Source of the DNA: Rhea pennata | Lineage: Eukaryota; Chordata; Aves; Rheiformes; Rheidae | Assembly: GCF_028389875.1 (NCBI RefSeq) | Contig: NC_084666.1 | Span: forward strand, 65,542,422 to 65,606,421 | Direction of reading: 5' to 3' | Length of the DNA stretch: 64,000 bases | Shown: piece by piece, positions 56,901 through 64,000 of the stretch | Position numbering within the stretch: position 1 is the stretch's first letter | Layout of the letters: the number at the start of each line of letters is the position of its first letter | Translations under genes and position numbers: made by a program | The notes under the pieces: generated by a model | What the model was told of the DNA's origin: nothing | The model's input: only the letters and a program-made list of their open reading frames with translations | Databases searched by the model: none

Positions 56901-59900
56901 GTGCACAGATAGCTCGGATCTCAGCAGGAACCCAGATCTGTCCCATTGGATTTTACCAGTTTGGAGAGGAGGAAGGAGATGAAGAGGAAGAGGGGGGAGG
57001 AGGAAGAGATACATATGAAGAAAATCCTGATTTTCAGCCCCTTTCTGTGGTTGAAATGGTGGATTCTCTGTCCATGTGGGTACATCATACACAGAATATT
57101 CTAAAGCAGGTATGTTCCTGTGTAGCTCACGTTGACCTCAGATACCATTTACACCATCATACCAATAGAGTATCAGAATGTAAATTAAACTCCTCAATTG
57201 CACAGATTTGAACTGTTCACCAGAAATAGTATTGGGCTGAAATATTTTTTTTACAGAAAACTATCACATATACTATGTTATATATAAATACATTAAATAT
57301 ATTCATATATACACAGAATATATAAAATATATTTATATATGTTTATATAGATATTGTTATGAACCTTCTAGGTTTCTTTATGGGGTTATGTATTGATAAT
57401 AACAATTATTTCTGGTTATTTTCCCTATTAGGTTTCCTCTTGTGAAGTCCTCACTTGACAAAATATTTTAAATTTTATTTTCTTGGCTAGAATGCTAAAA
57501 TACGGACGGCTCATGATTTATGCTAAATGAAAATTGTTTTTTACTTTCTTGTGGTTTAATTTTTGTTGCTTACTTTCTACTGTGAAACATGCAAATGAAA
57601 AGATTAAAAACAAAACACAGTAAATACAATAGTAGCATAAAACATTTTTGATGCCAGGCAAGTGCTGGAAAGAGGTATTAGTAATTTGATCATTCTTGTT
57701 AGATGACTTGCTGGCTGGTCAACCAACTCGAGGAGTGCAAAATAATGACAAGTAGCAGGAAGTAAGAGATGAAATTATTATCAGCAAAGCAATAGTTGTA
57801 AAAATTAAACCTACAGTCATTTAGAATCTTAAAAACATTTTGTAATGTTCCTCTGACTGGTAGCTAAACAGCAAAGCAGACTTTAAAAGAAGGCACAGAT
57901 TCTGTAAGTGTTAGCTTCTCAGTTGGCAATAACTAGCCATCCTAGCAGGATATGAACTGAACTGTCAAGGACTGAACTAACTTCCCACTGTTTGGAGGTA
58001 GCCCTGTCAGCCCAAATGTAAGGGTACCTTTGTACACTAATGTGATGTAGCTGCCTTCCTTGTGTTTTCTCTGTTCTGTAAGTATTGAACTGAGATACAT
58101 AGTACAGGTCTGCACAGGGAGAATGCATAAATAAGAATTTTGCATGCACCATTCAAGAACCTGTTTGGACTTGAGCCCAGGTGTGCAGGGACAGGATATT
58201 CTGTGCATCTTCTGTGCATACTCACACTCTGTGCCTGACAAGGAAGAGATGCATAATTCCAGCAGAATTGCCAGCATGTTTGTGACTGATAAAGTCTAGC
58301 AACAAATTATTATCGCTTCACAAGAGGAGTATTGAAATAAGCGCATGTCTAAAGACATAATTTCAATTAATAAGTATAGAATTTTGGTCTTTTCACTGAA
58401 GTCCAGCATCTGTTACCAGCATGGATTGTGCTTAAAAGAGCTGAAATCTACAATAACAAAAAGCTGGTAACGGAGGTATGATGTTATTCTGAAATAGAAA
58501 AATAGGAATGATTTTCTGTTTTTTCCCCCTCAGTTATGTCTGCATGTGTCTGAACCAGTTGTTTCTACTGGCTTGCATTCTTTCAATGATTGTTACATAT
58601 ATTTAATAAGCTTCCATATCAATTACAGGGTCGCTGTGTTTGGCTTAATCCTTTTCAAAAATCAGAAGAAGAAGAAGGTGAAGAGGAGGAGAAAGCAGAG
58701 GAGATAGAAGAAGTACAGCAGGAAATAGGACCTCCTCTTCTCACTCCAGTCTCTGAAGATGAAGGTACTCTTCAGGGAATACCAAGGTTTTGATGGCCAG
58801 TGGGAATGTTGGCATTTGGGTAGTAAACATTTGAAGTTAGAGGCCTCAGACACTTCATGGAACAGTGTGTTTGGTATTGTAGGGCAAGCACATTCTTTCA
58901 CAAAATCAATCAAAAGTGAAATGGTTAACAGTGTTGACATTAAAACAGAAATTGTTAGGTTTTAGTAGTTAACAATCTCTTCTAGAATAAATGAAAAAAA
59001 AAAAAAAGCCTCATTTACCAGGCTACTGCAAGTTCAGGACTGCTCGCTACATGAGTTACATGCAGCTATTTTTCCATCATCTTTTTTAGACAAAAAAGAG
59101 TGTGGATGTGTAAATAAATACATAAATGTGTACATACATGCACCCATAAATATATAAATAAGAATTTAGATCCTGTAATGTATTACCATAGCAAATCATG
59201 GGAATGTGAGAAGCTGAATATTAGATTACATCAATATTAAATTGATTTCCTACTCTCTGTTCTTAGATTAGGGTAAAATATATAATTTATGCATAAGTGA
59301 TCAACAGTCCTTGACCAAAAAAAAAAAAAAAAAAACAGTAGTGGGTACTACTGAATTTCGGGAGCATGAGCTTCTTTCCACATGGCTATGCAATATTCCT
59401 GTGATACTGAAACATACATCCAAATCACCTGTTAGAAAGCAATACCTACATTCATTGTTTCTGAATTTTGGCTCTTCTAACATGCATCTTAATATAACCA
59501 TTGCTTGAATTCTGAGAAAGTCTTGTAGTTAAGTCTTAAATATTTTGTAGCTGCTCATAAGCCAGTTTCTTCATATAGTGTGTTTTTGGTTGTGTGCAGG
59601 GATTCAAAATATCCCTGCTTGGACAGCTCAGTATTCTACAAACCTGGTCCCTCAATATGCTGTTGCAATCCTTCAGTCTAATCGATGGCCTGGAGCATAT
59701 GCCTTTGCATCTGGCAGGTAAGTAGCCAGTTCATATGGTTACATAGACTGTATATGCTAAACATAGATACCTATTTAATAAAGTTTGTTTATTGTTAATT
59801 CATTGACTGAAATGTATCTACACCTGGGACTGATGGAGAATGCCACTTACTTGTGCACAGTGATAGTGAATACATGTTTAAGACAGAAGATGAAGAATCT

Positions 59901-60069
59901 TATATATAATCTATACTTGCCTTAGTTAACAAAGATGCCATCTTTTAAATACAACAGTTATAGGTAACCTGAACCATAAAGGTTTTTTGCTCAGCAGATT
60001 GAGGAAGTTTGAGCATATTTCCACTAGTATTTCTCTTGGGGAGATTGTGCAATCTTTTGGTTTTTTTTT

Positions 60070-60101
<32 letters not shown>

Positions 60102-60355
60102 TTTTCCTCAGGAGATTTGATAATATCTACTTAGGCTGGGGTCACAAATACAGTCCAGAAAACCATACGCCCTCACTGCCTCCACCAGTGCAAGCAGAAT
60201 ATCCTAGTGGGCCAGAAATCACAGAGACAAATGACCCTACTGTGGAAGAGGAACAAGCTCTCAAGGCTGCACAGGAAGAAGCCTTAGCGGCAGCTGAGGA
60301 AGAGGAAGAGGAGGAAGAAGAGGATGAGGAAGAGGATGAGGAGGAGGATGATTGA
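53213..60355 (+). CDS. RSPH4A/RSPH6A: Radial spoke head protein, RSPH4A/RSPH6A family (complete, 6 exons)
   Basis: This protein is a structural part of the radial spoke head, which links the outer doublets to the central pair in motile 9+2 cilia and flagella. Coding exons are 53213-53949, 54437-54668, 56348-57109, 58629-58764, 59600-59717 and 60112-60355. All introns are GT-AG and the phases join to 742 residues, close to the about 717 of the human proteins. Residues 69-208 are a decapeptide repeat. The conserved RSP4/6 domain runs from about residue 222 (IQNAKAYLL) to about 720. It includes [83 protein letters not shown] and [11 protein letters not shown]. Acidic stretches lie at about residues 392-428 and at the C-terminus, which ends in a Glu/Asp run. 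The start ATG sits in GCCATGG. Some segments ([32 protein letters not shown]) look more like RSPH6A and others ([13 protein letters not shown]) more like RSPH4A as I remember them, so orthology is left open. Confidence 0.95.
53417..53836 (+). repeat. 30-bp coding repeat (Tyr-anchored decapeptide, about 13 units)
   Basis: Tyrosine recurs at exact 10-residue steps: 78, 88, 98, 108, 118, 128, then 148, 158 and 168, and after a one-residue loss 177, 187 and 197. The consensus is roughly PGQDPYQxHx, with Pro-Gly-Gln before and Gln or Glu after the Tyr. Unit 138 has lost its Tyr. At DNA level the period is 30 bp. The units differ from one another, so the array is old or diverging, but the reading frame is kept throughout. 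Confidence 0.9.
53950..54436 (+). other. Intron 1 of the radial spoke gene
   Basis: 487 bp, GTGAGT to TGACAG. AT-rich, with no nested gene seen. Confidence 0.9.
54437..54668 (+). CDS. Radial spoke gene, coding exon 2
   Basis: Encodes residues 246-323 (from [16 protein letters not shown] to EELEDEI), ending in phase 0. It is bounded by TTTTATGACAG and GTGAGT. This is one of the most conserved parts of the family. Confidence 0.95.
54669..56347 (+). other. Intron 2 of the radial spoke gene
   Basis: 1,679 bp, GTGAGT to TTTCCTAG. AT-rich, with no recognisable repeat element or nested gene. Confidence 0.9.
56348..57109 (+). CDS. Radial spoke gene, coding exon 3
   Basis: Encodes residues 324-577, the heart of the RSP4/6 domain. 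An acidic, low-complexity insert at about 392-428 separates [19 protein letters not shown] from [17 protein letters not shown] second acidic patch follows [10 protein letters not shown]. Phase 0 at both ends; donor GTATGT at 57110. Confidence 0.95.
57110..58628 (+). other. Intron 3 of the radial spoke gene
   Basis: 1,519 bp, GTATGT to TTACAG. It holds a nearly pure A/T block of TATAT words at about 57265-57350. No nested gene was seen. Confidence 0.9.
58629..58764 (+). CDS. Radial spoke gene, coding exon 4
   Basis: Encodes residues 578-622 plus one base: [11 protein letters not shown], a Glu/Lys-rich stretch, then [12 protein letters not shown]. The donor reads G|GTACTC, weaker than the other donors of this gene. 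Confidence 0.9.
58765..59599 (+). other. Intron 4 of the radial spoke gene
   Basis: 835 bp, GTACTC to GTGCAG. It contains a poly-A run at 59317-59335. Nothing else was recognised. Confidence 0.88.
59600..59717 (+). CDS. Radial spoke gene, coding exon 5
   Basis: Encodes residues 623-661 and part of 662: [20 protein letters not shown] to [11 protein letters not shown]. It is bounded by GTGTGCAG and GTAAGT and strongly conserved in the family. Confidence 0.95.
59718..60111 (+). other. Intron 5 with a (GTTTT)n polypyrimidine tract
   Basis: 394 bp. The acceptor tract at about 60060-60109 is an expanded T/TTTTG simple repeat running straight into TTTTTCCTCAG, so the splice signal is made of simple-sequence DNA. 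The design matches the orphan tract at 41893-41947. Confidence 0.88.
60112..60355 (+). CDS. Radial spoke gene, coding exon 6 (last)
   Basis: Encodes residue 662 (split) to 742 and the TGA stop at 60353-60355. The segment [16 protein letters not shown] is followed by [14 protein letters not shown], then an Ala/Glu stretch and a C-terminal run of Glu and Asp of about 30 residues. The family normally ends acidic. Confidence 0.95.
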
Positions 60356-60647
60356 AATACAAGAAGAATCTTTAACTTTGAAAGTTTAAACATTAATAGT
60401 ATTTTAAGAAACTAATCATAAATTAGTAGATTTTAAAAGAAATGTAAGCAGAAGCAGCTTAGATGCTCTGATTTTCAGTTTCTGTAGGCTCCTCCGTACA
60501 GACTACCTCCCTTGCCTGCCTTGTTCCCCAAGTCTACCTGCACTGGCAGGAAGACTGAATTGCTTTCTCTGGAAGACAACATAAAAAGTAGTCTTTTTTA
60601 GAACACTAGACATTCTGCCTCTGTTTCCTAAAATAATAACCCTTTGA

Positions 60648-60653
60648 ATTAAA
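60648..60653 (+). terminator. Candidate poly(A) signal ATTAAA
   Basis: The variant signal ATTAAA lies 293 bp after the stop, with a GT/T-rich stretch (GGTGTTTTT) about 30 bp further on. No AATAAA lies nearer to the stop. It would end the radial spoke mRNA before the CENPE CpG island. Confidence 0.4.
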
Positions 60654-61060
60654 TAACACTACTATCTACTTAATTTTCATGGTGTTTTTCAAACCTGCAC
60701 TTCCATACCAATATGTATATTATAACAAAAAAATTACAGATGTAAACAGCAATAACTCTATTACAAAACAATGTAACTTTTATATAACATCTGCTGCCTT
60801 TAGCATGTACTTTCATCTGTATTTCCTGTAAATTAGCTGTCAAATAGCAGATATTTGACAGTTTTGCATGTGTGAAGGCATACGCACATATTACTTAAAT
60901 TCCATAGTCAGCATAGCCCTAGAGGAGAAACTATGTAATTTACTGGACAATACGTCAAACGCTCTACTCTTTGAAGCACTCAGAAACCCACATTTCCCAG
61001 ATTATGAAACAGATTCCATGCAGCGATGCGTTTGCTGCTGTATCGTACTCTTTCTCATCG
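60654..61060. other. Short intergenic spacer between the two genes
   Basis: AT-rich spacer of about 400 bp between the probable radial spoke 3' end and the CENPE CpG island. A TTTGAA word lies at 60970-60975. No other feature was seen. Confidence 0.6.
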
Positions 61061-61316
61061 CATTTCCTTGAGGGACGCCTTTCTGCAGCGCGCCTCGCCC
61101 GGGAACCACAGCGCCGCGCCAAGGCCGCCCTCCCGCTAGCGGCTCCGGCTGGCCGCTACCATCCCAGGGCTACCGCCGAGCCGGGGGGGCGGCGCGGCAC
61201 TGCCCCTGCCGAGCGTGGGCTGTTCCGCCGCGTTCCCCGCGCTCTGCTTTCCCGCCTCTCCCCTCTCCAGCCCTTGGCGAGTGGTACGGTCCGCAGCGGC
61301 GTCTGCCCCGTGCGGG

Positions 61317-61321
61317 CCAAT
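61317..61321 (+). promoter_or_regulatory. CCAAT box (NF-Y type)
   Basis: GGCCAATAGG is a good NF-Y match, 96 bp upstream of the CENPE ATG. CCAAT boxes are typical of G2/M promoters. Confidence 0.6.
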
Positions 61322-61342
61322 AGGAGGAGGCCCGGGGAGAGG

Positions 61343-61348
61343 TTCAAA
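61343..61348 (-). promoter_or_regulatory. CHR-like element (TTTGAA)
   Basis: TTCAAA on the plus strand is the CHR word TTTGAA on the minus strand, about 22 bp after the CCAAT box. CHR elements bind MuvB/DREAM complexes at G2/M genes, a class to which CENPE is generally assigned. The six-base word alone is weak evidence; its place next to CCAAT is what makes it credible. Confidence 0.5.
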
Positions 61349-61365
61349 CCGAGGTGGCGGTTGGG

Positions 61366-61371
61366 CCGTTG
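61366..61371 (-). promoter_or_regulatory. MYB-type word CAACGG
   Basis: CCGTTG on the plus strand is CAACGG on the minus strand, 42 bp upstream of the CENPE ATG. It fits the YAAC(G/T)G consensus and may serve B-MYB/MuvB. This is an inference from sequence only. Confidence 0.4.
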
Positions 61372-61412
61372 TGCTGCGGTGTGGTGCTGGTGGCTGCCCG
61401 TCGGTCGCGGGG

Positions 61413-61468
61413 ATGGCGGACGAGGGGGCCGTAACGGTCTGCGTGCGCGTACGGCCGCTCATCGCCAG
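61413..61468 (+). CDS. CENPE: CENPE coding exon 1
   Basis: Encodes residues 1-18 and two bases of Arg19. The donor AG|GTGAGG is at 61469. Confidence 0.94.
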
Positions 61469-63241
61469 GTGAGGCCTCCGGCCGAGCGCGCGGAGCTCCT
61501 CGGGTCGCTCGGGTGCTGCCGCGTCCCCTCCGCCCTCAGCCAGGCCTCCGGGAACGCCGCTGCCGCCCTGCGAGGGGGGAGGCTGGGCGGTGGCGGCGGC
61601 CTCCGCCCGCGGAGAGGCGGCACGAGCGGGGCTGCGAGGGCCGCGGGGAGCGGGAGCGGGAGGGAGAGCGGGGGAGAGAGCGAGGTGCTGGTGGCAAGGA
61701 GGGGCCCCGCGTTACGGCAGCGCAGTCCCGCGCCTGGGGCGGGTCGGCAGGCAGCCCGTATCTGTGCCTTTAGTAATAAGCTGATTATCCGCAGTTAATA
61801 TGAGACAAAGCTTCTTCTCTAAAAAAGAAGACATGAATGCATAAAATAAATGGAGTAGTGCTAGTAGTTATTGCTTGGTAAGATTAAGAGAACAACTTTT
61901 TGTCCTTTTAGAGAAAATGCCCTTGAAGATAAATTGTCACTCTACTGGAAAAGTGAAAATAATACTATTGCAGAAGTGAATGGTACAAAAGTCTTTAATT
62001 ATGGTAAGCATGTGAGAGTTTTTTTTTTTTTTTTAAGTGCTTGCGGGGACCTCTGTTACTGTATTACATGCTGACAGCAATTAACTTAGCATTTACAATA
62101 TATCTATTTTTTCCTCCTTTTCATAATTTTTAAGGAGTATCACTGGGGCACAGAGGATTAGCATTTTAGTTTGGATCAGCAGTGTGCTTTTGAAGTCAGT
62201 CTCCTGATTGTCCTTGCTCTCTGTGTTCTGGTCCACTGTGTAGAGTAGTCTTGGAGCATGTGACTCCAACTCACTCTTACATAGAAGTAAACTGGAAGAT
62301 GCTTTCTGAGATGCGCAATTGCATTTTAGATACAAATGCACCAGACCAGGGCTAGCCCACAACTTGGGGGGTGGCAGGGGGGAAGGTAGTGTTTGTCATT
62401 TGGGACTGATAAGTGCTTAGAGCAGATGTTAGATCTTCGTAACTGTTTTGCTGTATGGGTTCCTTCCTACTGATCCACTCTGGTATTTACTATAAGTGTA
62501 GCTATCATAAAGGTGTCGTCTTCCCCATTTCCCCCGCGCCCCCCCCCCCCCCCCCCAAAAAAAAAAAAAAGAAAGAGGAAAAATAGATTCAATAAACACA
62601 AATCTTGAGCTAGGGATTTAACAAGTAGTCTATTTTTTCTAACTTGTAATCCTACAAGATAAATTAGCCATACCAATTTTTAGGACTATATTTCCATGTA
62701 GTCCTAAACTGTTTAGATCATATTTGTAGGGGTTTGACTAGTCTATTGTCTGTCTGTCATACCTCTTCTGGTTTGGGTTTTAACTTTTCTTCTTAAAATA
62801 CTGGTTAGTAGTATCACAAATACATTTTATAATTGAATAATCCTACAAAACATCTGATTTTTAGTATTGGTGACTTCAAATACAATACAAGTATGATGCC
62901 CTCTTATTTTTGACTGTGCATATGACTGACTTGCATGCTTTGCTTTTTCTTGAGATCGTGTCTTTCACTCAAGTGACAACACTCAACAGCTTTATGAAGG
63001 TGTGGCTGTACCAATTATACAGTCAGCAGTGCAGGGATATAATGGTAAGTTTTAGAATTGTTTTTAAATCCTTTTTGTATTATATCTCATAAATCATAAG
63101 TAATATTTAATCATCTTTCCAGGCACAATTTTTGCCTATGGACAGACTGCCTCAGGGAAGACATATACAATGATGGGAAATGATGATTCTGTGGGCATTA
63201 TCCCTAAGGCAATTCAGCATGTTTTCAAACTTATTTTTGAG
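61413..63241 (+). CDS. CENPE: Centromere-associated kinesin CENP-E, N-terminal part (runs off the window)
   Basis: CENP-E is a plus-end-directed kinesin-7 that carries chromosomes to the metaphase plate and holds kinetochores on microtubule ends. Exons are 61413-61468, 61912-62003, 62955-63044 and 63123-63241, all GT-AG, giving residues 1-119. The protein opens [16 protein letters not shown], which nearly matches the human start. Motor-domain features present are the first beta strand (VCVRVRPL), FNYDRVFHSS, and the P-loop GQTASGKT at residues 86-93, followed by YTMMG. Switch I, switch II, the neck and the very long coiled-coil stalk lie beyond position 64000. The start is the first ATG, in GGGGATGGCG, within a CpG island. 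The last exon ends in phase 0 with a GTGAGT donor, and intron 4 continues past the window end. Confidence 0.96.
61469..61911 (+). other. CENPE intron 1
   Basis: 443 bp. The first about 310 bp still belong to the CpG island and are G-rich; the rest is AT-rich. Ends TGTCCTTTTAG. Confidence 0.9.
61645..61664 (+). other. G-quadruplex-type motif in CENPE intron 1
   Basis: Four runs of at least three G are separated by 3, 3 and 1 bases, followed by further G-rich sequence to about 61674. It meets the usual G3+N1-7 pattern on the coding strand just downstream of the start site. Folding is inferred. Confidence 0.7.
61912..62003 (+). CDS. CENPE: CENPE coding exon 2
   Basis: Encodes residues 19(split)-49 and the first base of Asp50: [17 protein letters not shown] to KVFNY. 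The donor is GTAAGC. Confidence 0.94.
62004..62954 (+). other. CENPE intron 2
   Basis: 951 bp, GTAAGC to TTGAG. It contains the C18-A14 homopolymer junction at 62539-62570. The acceptor TTTTTCTTGAG is less usual (G before AG), but the downstream frame and protein match fix it. Confidence 0.88.
62539..62570. repeat. C18-A14 homopolymer junction
   Basis: A run of 18 C, preceded by CCCCCGCG, passes directly into 14 A. Exact lengths may be assembly-sensitive. Confidence 0.85.
62955..63044 (+). CDS. CENPE: CENPE coding exon 3
   Basis: Encodes residues 50(split)-79 and the first base of Gly80: [18 protein letters not shown] to QGYN. The donor is GTAAGT. Confidence 0.94.
63045..63122 (+). other. 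CENPE intron 3 (78 bp)
   Basis: A very short intron, GTAAGT to TTTCCAG, near the lower size limit for vertebrate introns. AT-rich. Confidence 0.92.
63123..63241 (+). CDS. CENPE: CENPE coding exon 4
   Basis: Encodes residues 80(split)-119. It carries the nucleotide-binding P-loop GQTASGKT (86-93) and [11 protein letters not shown]. The donor GTGAGT is at 63242. Confidence 0.95.
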
Positions 63242-64000
63242 GTGAGTAATTCCATTAAATTGATATCTAGTGACTGAAAGTGTTGTCAATGTTTGCAAAT
63301 ATCAGAGGAAAACCTAGTTTCCTTCATAAATGCCTTTCTAGAGAAACAAACTATATGTGAGGTTATGCTACAGTTGGTTTGTGAGTCTTGCAGAGATGTC
63401 AGTAGTAACTATGATAATGGGCCTCTAATAGTTTGAATTAGATCAGTATCAGGCTTCTTGTTTAAACTTTTTTTTTTTTTTTTTTGCAAATACACTTCGA
63501 TTACAAGCATAAATAGATGATCACTCTTGATGAGTGGTAGGTAAAGTACTAGGAAGCTTCATCTGTGTCTGTATTGTTGCTTAAAACTTACCTTTAAAGA
63601 AATTAACTATATTTAAAAGACAATTTTTTAAAAGTCAGAAGAGTATGAAATTAAACTTATTTCAGTCTTTCAAAAGAATGTCTGATTGTTCACTGTTAAT
63701 AGTTCCTACAGTGCACAGATTTAGGGATAATGTAGGCCCCAATTGAAGTGGAAAAGAGTCTTTGGAGCTGTACCACCTGAGCATAGGACAATGAAGTCCT
63801 ATTTGCTGGGGGATGAAATAGTAGTTTGTGATTTGAGGATTTTAGGGAAAAGTAGGTGAAGAACTGACTTCACAAAGTGCTGCTGTGTTTAATTGATATT
63901 CAGAGTCTAGTTAGGAATAGCTGTGATCAGCATTGACCCTCAGATGTGCAGACTTGATGGTCCTTCCTAGAAAAGTACCTTCAGTTTATTTATCTGCTTT
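63242..64000 (+). other. CENPE intron 4, incomplete
   Basis: No fifth exon was recognised before the window ends. It contains a T18 run at 63468-63485. Confidence 0.75.

Larger units (their letters stand above)
61060..61780. promoter_or_regulatory. CpG island, CENPE promoter and intron 1
   Basis: An abrupt rise in GC and CpG spans the CENPE upstream region, exon 1 and most of intron 1. No TATA box is evident. It carries a CCAAT box, a CHR-like word and a MYB-type word within 55 bp, and a G-rich run in the intron. Confidence 0.85.

Noticed and set aside
60971-61798. 275-codon open frame across the CENPE promoter and exon 1
   Set aside because: It is GC-rich and out of frame with the CENPE coding sequence, and it is low-stop sequence within a CpG island.
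1-64000. CRISPR arrays, operons, phage or bacterial mobile elements
   Set aside because: The sequence is vertebrate nuclear DNA, and no such structure was seen.
1-64000. Endogenous retrovirus
   Set aside because: No gag, pol or env frame and no paired LTRs were recognised. The only reverse-transcriptase sequence is CR1.

Overview
The window looks like the nuclear genome of a bird. It holds CR1 LINE fragments, including one with the typical avian CR1 3' end, and a tRNA-derived SINE with a CR1 tail. It also has vertebrate split genes with GT-AG introns, and AT-rich intergenic DNA broken by two sharp CpG islands. The SINE (tRNA-Ile-like head on a CR1 tail) resembles the TguSINE1 type known from songbirds, so a passerine is plausible but not proven.

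Layout: positions 1 to about 52,500 are AT-rich and contain no gene I can defend. Supportable contents there are a CR1 3'-end copy (about 25.5 kb, minus strand), the SINE (about 28.8 kb, minus strand), a broken internal CR1 ORF2 copy (about 37.3-38.4 kb, plus strand), microsatellites, homopolymer runs and a few perfect short inverted repeats. A handful of splice-flanked open frames were seen, but their number is about what chance would give.

From about 52.7 kb the sequence changes abruptly to a CpG island that carries a degenerate minisatellite rich in CAACGG (MYB-type) words and an X-box-like RFX site. This island drives a complete six-exon gene (53213-60355) for a radial spoke head protein of the RSPH4A/RSPH6A family, 742 residues, a component of motile 9+2 cilia. 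Its first exon encodes an unusual tyrosine-anchored decapeptide repeat.

About 1.06 kb downstream, in the same orientation, a second CpG island with a CCAAT box, a CHR-like element and a MYB-type word precedes CENPE, the kinetochore kinesin-7. Only its first four exons (119 residues, up to and past the P-loop) are inside the window; the rest lies beyond position 64000. A cilium gene and a mitotic gene thus sit head-to-tail, each with promoter words expected for its own programme (RFX/MYB for cilia; NF-Y/CHR/MYB for G2/M). The pairing is notable because I recall human CENPE (4q24), RSPH4A (6q22) and RSPH6A (19q13) being on three different chromosomes.
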